A program made the position numbers and the translations under genes. The notes below the pieces were generated by a model. The model saw only the letters and a program-made list of their open reading frames with translations. It did no database searches and was not told the origin of the DNA. Positions 57,265-64,000 of a stretch of DNA of 64,000 bases are shown here, piece by piece. The stretch's first letter is position 1. Each line of letters opens with the position of its first letter. Origin of the DNA: Stenocarpella maydis (lineage: Eukaryota; Ascomycota; Sordariomycetes; Diaporthales; Diaporthaceae); assembly GCA_002270565.1 (NCBI GenBank), contig NQMI01000012.1, forward strand, positions 387,921-451,920, given 5' to 3'.

Positions 57265-58946
57265 TCATCCACTTATTCCGGTGGAACCCTCGCGCCTCCC
57301 CGAAGCGCCAGAAAGGTCGATTTCATCGTCGGAGTCGGACGACGAAGCCTCCGCTGCCACGCGATCTAGCATGGCATCAAGGTCCTCAAATGACCTGATC
57401 CTGGGCTTGGGCCGCGTAGGCCTGCCAGATGCCGAGGCGAGCGGCACCGCAAACCTCCCATTTGGCGGCAACATGCCTGTTGCTGTACCGTTTGATTTCC
57501 GCGGTGGGACCGCCGGACGCGTATATCCGGCGTGGCGGCGAGGACTCGGGGGGTCGTCAATGTCCATCTCAGTAAGGGTACTCTGAGACCTCCCAAAGCC
57601 CACGCGTTTCTTGGGCGAATGCGCCGAGGGCAGGGGCTGTGAGCTGTGGGCAGGGCGCCCGCTGGGCAGGCTCTTCCTCTTGGGCGCGGAAGTGGGCAGG
57701 GCGGTCCTCTGTGAGGTGAAGGCGGCGGACGCACCATTGCGGACACGCTCGAACGGTTGAGCTGCCCTCGGGAATTGCTTGAGATTCGCAGAGTTTCCCG
57801 GACTGCTCATGAAAAGTAGGGCTTCCATAGCGTCCTTCTCGCGGTTGTTATGAGTGGGCGAGACCACCATTGGATCCCCAGCAGCCTGCAGGCCCCTGGG
57901 GCCTGGCGACAGATTCAAAGACGCCAGTGACGGCGTGCGTGGACTGCCATGGTGCGGTTGTGGTGGTGGTGGTGGTGGTGGTGCAAAGGTGGGTGGGTGT
58001 TTTGGATTCGGATTACGGCGAGGATTGCCCTCGCTATGATGGGGTTGTATTGAAGCCGGAGGGGCGAGAGATGGGACCTCAAGGAGCTGGGAATTGGCGG
58101 CTAGAGATGCTGGGCTTGTTGGAGCGGCCCGCGTGGTATTCTCCTCAGGGGCTGTGCTGGACAAGGAGGCGGGCTGTGGACTCGGAGTTGCTGGGGCATG
58201 TGAGGTTTGGACGCGCGGGCTGGCGGACGACCTTGGGGCGCCGGGGATTGTAGAGCTGCTGGAGGTGGGAGAGCCGCCTCTTGAAGCCAGATTCTCGACC
58301 TGGTTGATGTTCCGCGATTCCCAGCCGTTGTTGACCTTGAGCAGGGCGTAGGAGAGGCGTGTCTTCAACTCGGAGGACAGCTGTGGGGATGACGCGTCAG
58401 TATGTGCTTACGGGGAGATGAGATGATGCCGTGGGGCGAAGTTACCTCGGTGACGCGACTGCTGGCAGTGGAGGCAACGCTCACAGCGCTTGTGTTCCTC
58501 GAGTGGCTGGCGGTGCGGCCGGGCGATGCGGAGGGGGAGAAGCGCGGGTCCTTGATGGCGCCGTCGGCGGTCCTCTTCACGGCAGGGCGGGCAGGGGGAG
58601 CATGGCCGGGCAGCTTGTCCTGGGCAGCAGCCAGCTGCGACAGCTGGAGGAGTTGCGACTCCTGGCTGGAACCCTGACCACTGCCCGGGCCCCCGTCACT
58701 AGCAGCCGTGTCGATCATGGACGGGGAGAAGACGCGGTTCGAGTCGTCGGAGAGATTGGTGGCCTGCGAGTCACTGTTGGAGGATGAGCGCTTTTGTTCA
58801 GGGCGCGACGGGTGGGGGTCGGAGGGGTGTTGTTGGTCCTGGGCGATGTTGTCGCGAGAGAGAAGAGGATTGGGTGCAGTCGGATTAGAAGCACTGTTGA
58901 CGCCGAGTCCTGACTGACTCGGCAAGCCGCCAGCAGGCCGCGACAT
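57265..58946 (-). CDS. Whi5/Nrm1-type G1/S transcription repressor (GTB-motif protein)
   Basis: Exons (minus) 58446-58946 and 57265-58380 give 538 residues. The protein is almost wholly disordered (Ser/Pro/Ala-rich) except for one conserved motif across the exon junction, ELSSELKTRLSYALLKVNNGWE, the GTB motif by which Whi5 and Nrm1 bind the SBF/MBF G1/S factors. Many SP/TP sites (SPR, SPKK, NLSPGPRG, SPPSPRR) around it suit cyclin-dependent kinase control. A seven-proline run and a C-terminal helix (SFEDLDAMLDRVAAEA) are present. By homology it should restrain G1/S genes until phosphorylated. Whether it is the Whi5 or Nrm1 counterpart cannot be told. The start at 58946 is the first ATG of the conserved frame; a longer upstream frame is Cys/His-rich and unlikely. 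Confidence 0.8.
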
Positions 58947-60725
58947 GGCTAACAATGGACGCAGCCGGGTCCGGGTCGTCCTCCAACAATGGTGATGGGC
59001 GTGGCGGCCGAGATGCGGTGGTGGCGCATACGGGTGATGTGCAAGTGAGGTGGGGGGAGGCGGTAGACTCGGCCGAGAGAGGAATTGCAACGGCAGGGTG
59101 GGTTTTGGTTGACGGTGACGGTGACGGTGACGGTGACGGTGGTGACTGGCGACGGTGCGGGAGGCGGGACGGAACACACACACAGAGAGAGACACGCAGA
59201 GAGGCTTGGTGGTGCTGTGGTGGGCGGGAGAGCTGCTGGTTGCGACGCGCAGCGCGCGGTAAACCGAAGGGGTTGCTGGGCAGACTTGGTGCGAGATCCC
59301 TGCCTAGCAGTAACCAGCCAGCAGTGCAGCAGCAAAAAGATAATGTCTGCTCCCGTGTTCTTGACCTTTTTCTTCTTCTTGTCTTCTTTCCTGAAGATAT
59401 GTTCAAGTGATGAGGATTTTTCTTTTTTGTTTCTCTCCTTTTCTTTTTACATCGATTTCCTACCCAGTCAGCCAGTCAATCAACCTGGTAATAAGCAGTA
59501 CACTAGGACGGTGGGCCCGTCGCATGCCCGTCGCATTTATAAGTTATTACTCGAGTCACCAGGCCGACGCGGTTCGCGGGCGGCGGGACAGATGCGAGAT
59601 CAGGGTGGGCTGGCGGCACCCAGCACTGGCATCCCATCCATGCATCCCAGGCTCAGACTGCTGCTAGCGTGGTGGGGTCGGCCCGGGGCTTCTCGACCGC
59701 TGACACCACAGGGCTCCAGGGCCATCCCATCTCCAGTCCATGTCATCAGCCGCTCCCCAGCCACCCACTTCCTCCCTCCGAGCTCTCTCGCCTCGCTCTG
59801 ATCGGCCCAATAGTCCTGAAACACCACCCAGTAGCACCCAAACTAACACTTTGCCTCCCTCGTCCGCCTATACATACCGACATAGCATCCCCCCAAGCCT
59901 GCAGACCGGCGGTAACTGCATGATGACCCGGGGATTCCATCCCCACCCAGCTCGGTTTGAAAAGAATGCCTATTGTACCTTCTGCTTCGCCCTGCCAGGG
60001 CTGACCCGCGATTTCACGTGACCAACAGCACGATGCCTGTGATGCCTGCGATGCCTGTCTATATGAGATATATGTGGTACCCGCATACTTGGCGCTCCAA
60101 ATCACATAAGAGGACGAGCCACAAGAGATGGGCTATTACCGGCCCATACAACCAGACCTTTCGGATTGCTAGTCAATTCTTCATTGCCTTCTATAACATA
60201 TAACGTAGCTAAAGGCCATCCGTCATTCAATAGTTGGCTTGTCTGCAGTGCCTTTTGCTACCGGCCGAGTCTTGTTGACAATTCTCATTGGTGGACAGTA
60301 CCTGGCTAGCGACCTTGTGATTATCTGCCCCCTCTTACTAATTCTCCCTTTCCTGCGTCAAATTTCCATCTTTTCGTTCTGCACTTGGCTGACTTCCGTC
60401 CTTACTGGCACGGGGACCACTCGTTTTAGCCTACTATCTAGATTTACTACTCGCATTTCTCATTGACTATTTCCTTAACTTCCACTCCATCTTTAACCAG
60501 ACATTCCTGGTTACCTCAAGCCTCGCTCTTCCTTTTCTCGAGACCCAGGCCCAGGGCATAAATCGCAGGGCAGGTTTCACCAAGCGTTATAGAACCAATC
60601 ATGATGCCCTGGGTCGTCTTGTAGAGGGCCCAATATCTCTTCGCCACTGTCCTGTTCAAAGTAACGCATTAGTGCCGTGCTTCTTGGTGCCTCAGTTTTA
60701 CGTAAAGGAGGGAGCTGTACCCCAT
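58947..60725. other. Upstream region of the Whi5-type gene, with GACGGT repeats
   Basis: About 1.8 kb of likely long leader and promoter, no other supported gene. Five perfect tandem copies of GACGGT (59111-59140) lie about 165 bases upstream of the start. A 9-base GATGCCTGT/GATGCCTGC unit repeats three times near 60032. Confidence 0.6.
59111..59140. repeat. (GACGGT)5 tandem hexanucleotide
   Basis: Five exact copies of GACGGT in the leader/promoter of the Whi5-type gene, followed by a related GGTGACTGGCGACGG. Confidence 0.85.
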
Positions 60726-61480
60726 CTATGGCCGATGAGAGCAAGAGATGTAGCTTCCAAGGCCGACACGGGCACCATAACGAGTCCCAGAACAGGAGTC
60801 AGTGATCGTTTGGTACATGAGTTGTGAAGCATTCCACCCACCCCACCGTATGGTATTAAAGATACCCCAAGCTGTGGCCCAAGTCATGCCCAGCGCCACG
60901 ATAGTCGTGACCAGCCAGAGGTATAGGGCATTGCGGACCGCCGACTCAGCGAAGGTGATGAGGCCTCGAGATGGCCTTGTCGCCGATGATGACCCAAGCC
61001 GCTCGAGGGAGGCCTTCATTAATAACCTCGTAGACAGTGCTCCTGTAAGTGTACACGTCGCTGGAGACGACCATCGAGGAATCTATGTTTGCGATCCAGA
61101 GTTTGGAGAGAGTACTGTACAGCGCAGGCAGGATGAAGGCGGCAAGGTTGAAGAGGAGAACACCGAAGTATCGGTTACGGCGCCACCACCCTCCTTCCGT
61201 AGACTGGTGCTGGCTGTCAGATCCCGGGGCGGGCGGCGGTGAGTAACCGACTTGCAGCGGTCCATGAGACTGGATTCGATGAGGGTGACATCCTTGGGCA
61301 GCATCTTGTACAGCCAGCGCGAGGAACCAACGGTGGGTATATCGAAAGGAAGAGAAAAGCGACACACACCCATCATATTATTTATCCCTCTCTTCCCAGA
61401 CCAACAAAAGCGTTACTCAGGCCTCCCCGAATAGTTTGCGCAGGGAGGATGCCAAGCCTCCACCAGAGGAAGGTGGTGTA
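60726..61480 (-). pseudogene. Relic of a multi-spanning membrane protein (MATE/flippase-like), truncated and frameshifted
   Basis: Fragments of one protein lie in order on the minus strand in different frames. LWWRLGILPAQTIRGG and LSNAFVGLG (near 61390-61477), [20 protein letters not shown] (near 61280-61350), [20 protein letters not shown] to [13 protein letters not shown] (near 60980-61175), and [19 protein letters not shown] to [11 protein letters not shown] (near 60830-60970). The join after GDKA shifts frame and drops a long stretch of membrane segments; after IRWGG the sequence ceases to resemble the family. I recall this set of motifs from fungal MATE-like polytopic proteins; the family name is from memory. 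No single open frame or splice path gives a full-length protein. Confidence 0.6.
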
Positions 61481-61860
61481 CAATGTGGTGGAATTAGCCA
61501 TTGGCGTTGGCCCAGTTCACTCCAAACCTCACGGATTGGGGACATGAAATACGCCCTCCAAATATCGGCTCGGTGCTGAAGAAGGGCTTGAAATGCTGGG
61601 GAAGGACAAACAGCACCCGGTCAAACTGTAAATCAGGTGATTGGGCGCCCCCAGGCATGAAGCTGGGTGACAAGGGCGGTTTGGGCGAGGGGCAATCCCT
61701 CTCGGTAAGCCTCCCGCATCCACGCTCACAGGAGTCTGCCGTACGGCTGGGAGCGGTCAAATAAAAAGCAACTGGGGTATCTATCTCATCCTCTAAACAC
61801 CTTGAGCCTGGCTTTCACTAAAACGACAACCCCGGACTCCACACCAGCTAGACCTCTGCT
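61481..61860. other. Gap between the membrane-protein relic and the MFS carrier
   Basis: 380 bases. An 88-codon minus-strand frame (61494-61760) might be a remnant of the relic's N-terminal part, but this cannot be shown. Confidence 0.4.
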
Positions 61861-63607
61861 CTAATACTGGAAGCGCCACCTGGGGTCGTCATCGCCGAGA
61901 GTCCAGTCCTCCAGCTGGCCCACCTCCTTGACCTCCTCGGCAATCGCTTGCCTCTTTGTGTTCTCCTTCTTCAATATCCAGTACAGCAGACCAGAAACTA
62001 CAATATTCGCCAACAGGTAGCCCAGTGCGAAGCTGTGCCCGACAATGTACCGCGGCCCGTCGTTGGCCCGGTAGAGCTGCGTTCCCAGGACCGCACCGCA
62101 GTTTCCAATCGAGATCTGCATAGCATTCGCGATGGCTCGTTTGGTCTGGCCAGAGACGTTGATAGCCGGCCAGGACAGGGCCAAGGCGGTGGCTGGGTAG
62201 ATCCCGCCGGCGGCGAAGAATGTCCCTAGGTAGTGGATCCCGGGCCTGCCAACTGGATCGGTGTTCGCGAGCAGGATGATGTAACCTATTGCTCCAAAGG
62301 CAGCTGACCCAGCTACAAAGATGGCGCGCTTTTTTAGCTTTTCGGAGAGAATTGCCACGGCGAGGGTGGTGATGAAAGCAAAGGCATACGGGGGAATGGT
62401 CAGGAGCTGAGCCCTAGCTGCTGTGTATCCAAGTGACTTGATGATACTCGGCTATGATCATAGTCAGCAAGCCTGCCGAGATGACGGTAAAATACATGTG
62501 TTACATACCAGGAAGAGAGAATACGTGTATAGGGGAAGGCTCATTGTGTGAAACGCAAAGCCATAAAGCCAGCACTTGGGGTCTTTGAGCGCCTTGTTGA
62601 CGTTACCCCAGGTGAAAACCTCGTCGTGAGTCGAGTCACTGTCGGCGGAGAGTCTGACTCGGATCACAGCTCGTTCCTTCTCGGTCAGGAAACCGGCAGT
62701 ATCAGGGTAGTTGTAGATGAACCAGTATGCAGAAACTGCGACTACAATCGTTGCGAGACCCTCCTATAGCGGTGATACTAGGTCAGCAAATACTTGGACG
62801 ATTCGAGCTACTCATCACTCTTTTTGAATCCGAATGGGCATCGTACGAGGATGAAAATCCATTCCCAGCCGTTCGACCAGACAATTCCTGCCATGAAACT
62901 GATTCCCTGAATTGATTGTTAGTTCGGAGTGTTAGTTTTGGCGTGACGAATGTCTCTTTGGCTTACATAGGCCAGGATACCACCAAAAGACCCGGCAAGT
63001 GCTGCGGCACTAAAGAAGAGCGATATGCGATATTGCCTTTCGCGTCGTCTGTACCACATTGAGAAATAATACACCACTGGTGCCAGCCACGTCAGCTGCA
63101 TTTCGATGCTTAGTAAAGCGAAGCATCACAATACCCACCACCTGGGAACAGGCCAGACTCAGTGACGCCTAGGAAAAACCGGGCGACAAAGAAACCAGCA
63201 AGGTTATGGACAACGCCAAGCAGGGTAGCAACGATTCCCCACGCGATCGTAAGAGTAGGTAGCCACAGCCGCGGCGAGGTCCTCTTCAGAATGATGTTAC
63301 ACGGTATTTCGAACAGGACGTAACCGATAAAGTATAACGTTAGGCCAGTCAGATACTGGTTGCCAGTCATTCCCAGGTCGTCAGCGAGACCCTCAATCCG
63401 GGCGTTGGCGACATTGCTTCGGTCTAGGAAGGAAAGCAGGTACAGGACCCCCACGGCTGGCAGGAGACGAATGTCCAGCTTCCTGAGAAGCGCATTCTCG
63501 TTGATGCTGACGGTGCCGGCTTCTTCATTGTCAGATGAGGAGCCGGGGCCGGCTCCCTGCTTCTCCTCCACTTTGTCGTCGCGGTACTGAACGCCTTGTT
63601 CCGCCAT
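61861..63607 (-). CDS. MFS transporter, DAL5/allantoate-permease family
   Basis: Exons (minus) 63139-63607, 62967-63076, 62847-62906, 62509-62763 and 61861-62451 give 494 residues with about 12 membrane segments. The N-terminus is a 45-residue acidic/Gln-rich head, then LRKLDIRLLPAVGVLYLLSFLDRSNVANARI (the FLDRSNVANA signature), GLTLYFIGYVLFEIPCNI, FFVARFFLGVTESGLFPG and VVYYFSMWYRRRERQYR. Charged loop DPKCWLYGFAFH follows, and QTKRAIANAMQISIGNCGAVLG marks the second half. The family takes up allantoate, ureidosuccinate, vitamins such as nicotinate, or similar organic anions with protons. Four introns, 57-83 bases, all keep the frame. Tail WTLGDDDPRWRFQY is the usual ending. Substrate cannot be read from sequence. 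Confidence 0.9.
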
Positions 63608-64000
63608 CTTGGCGGGGACGGATGGCCGGCAGGCTCTGGATATGAATATGGGCAGAGCGGGCTAACCCTCTGGAGGGGGCCGGTGGATATCAGAACGTCA
63701 AGGTGCGGCGTTGGACAGAAAATCGTGTCGTACATGGGACATGACTCGAAAACTAGACGCCGAGCTGCAGTGATTCAGATTATGCAGGTGAGGGCAGCAC
63801 GCCCGAGATTTATCAAGTTGATTGTTCCGGTTCCGGTACCTGAAGCGGGCGACCCAGTAGTTTGGAATAGTGGGAAACCCCTACGCGAGCATGCGCCCTC
63901 CTTCCTATCAGTTGGGTTATCCATCATCGCTAGGGGCGATGGCGACATCCGTGGATGATGTAGTGCTATTGGAACTGTAATATGTGATTGGCGGGCCCTG
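63608..64000. promoter_or_regulatory. Upstream region of the MFS carrier gene
   Basis: 393 bases up to the window edge; promoter and leader of the minus-strand carrier. No other gene supported. Confidence 0.5.

Noticed and set aside
60239..60466. 75-codon hydrophobic plus frame
   Set aside because: Short, pyrimidine-rich, in the intergenic region; hydrophobicity follows from T-rich composition.

Overview
The window is nuclear DNA from a filamentous ascomycete (Pezizomycotina, most likely a Sordariomycete). The basis for this is: many short introns (about 50-170 bp) with GTRAGT-type donors and CAG/TAG acceptors; single-gene transcription units on both strands; and gene families typical of these fungi (eqolisin peptidase, LaeA-like methyltransferase, Zn2Cys6 regulators, DAL5-like MFS carrier, UstP-like S41 peptidase, choice-of-anchor secreted protein). 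I see no operons, CRISPR, prophage or tRNA gene. Gene models below were spliced by hand; for most of them the exon lengths sum to a multiple of three.

Layout: 0.8-1.9 kb, secreted glutamic peptidase; 2.4-4.0 kb, mitochondrial-type CaiB/BaiF CoA-transferase; 4.5-6.1 kb, PHD-finger protein; 6.3-7.3 kb (minus), membrane protein; 8.4-10.3 kb (minus), ASNSD1-like asparagine synthetase domain protein; 11.3-13.2 kb (minus), secreted LVIVD/choice-of-anchor protein; 14.5-16.7 kb (minus), amino-acid/GABA permease; 18.1-20.6 kb (minus), S41 peptidase; 22.9-23.6 kb (minus), DUF3237 protein; 24.5-24.9 kb, a decayed gene; 25.2-26.9 kb (minus), LaeA-like methyltransferase, divergent from 27.6-28.8 kb, a tartrate/isopropylmalate-type dehydrogenase with two GC-AG introns; 28.9-32.8 kb (minus), two regulator genes that together look like one Zn2Cys6 factor; 33.3-34.8 kb, cation/proton antiporter; 35.7-36.9 kb, MOSC protein; 37.6-41.7 kb, P5A ATPase Spf1; 43.1-44.3 kb (minus), mitochondrial malate dehydrogenase; 45.3-46.3 kb, alpha/beta hydrolase; 48.3-48.9 kb, glycine-zipper protein; 50.8-52.4 kb, Zn2Cys6 regulator; 52.9-54.9 kb, secreted GH27 alpha-galactosidase; 57.3-58.9 kb (minus), Whi5/Nrm1-type G1/S repressor; 60.7-61.5 kb (minus), relic of a multi-spanning membrane protein; 61.9-63.6 kb (minus), DAL5-like MFS carrier.

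Housekeeping genes (Spf1, malate dehydrogenase, PHD protein, Whi5-like, ASNSD1-like) alternate with secreted or accessory genes (peptidases, alpha-galactosidase, permeases, methyltransferase, regulators). The long intergenic stretches contain homopolymer C/G and T tracts and no supported genes. The group most suggestive of joint function lies between 25 and 35 kb: LaeA-like methyltransferase, 2-hydroxyacid-type dehydrogenase, regulator(s) and antiporter. That grouping rests on position only. I found no clear previously undescribed system. The best leads are the split regulator, the GC-AG introns, the two decaying genes and the cysteine-free eqolisin.
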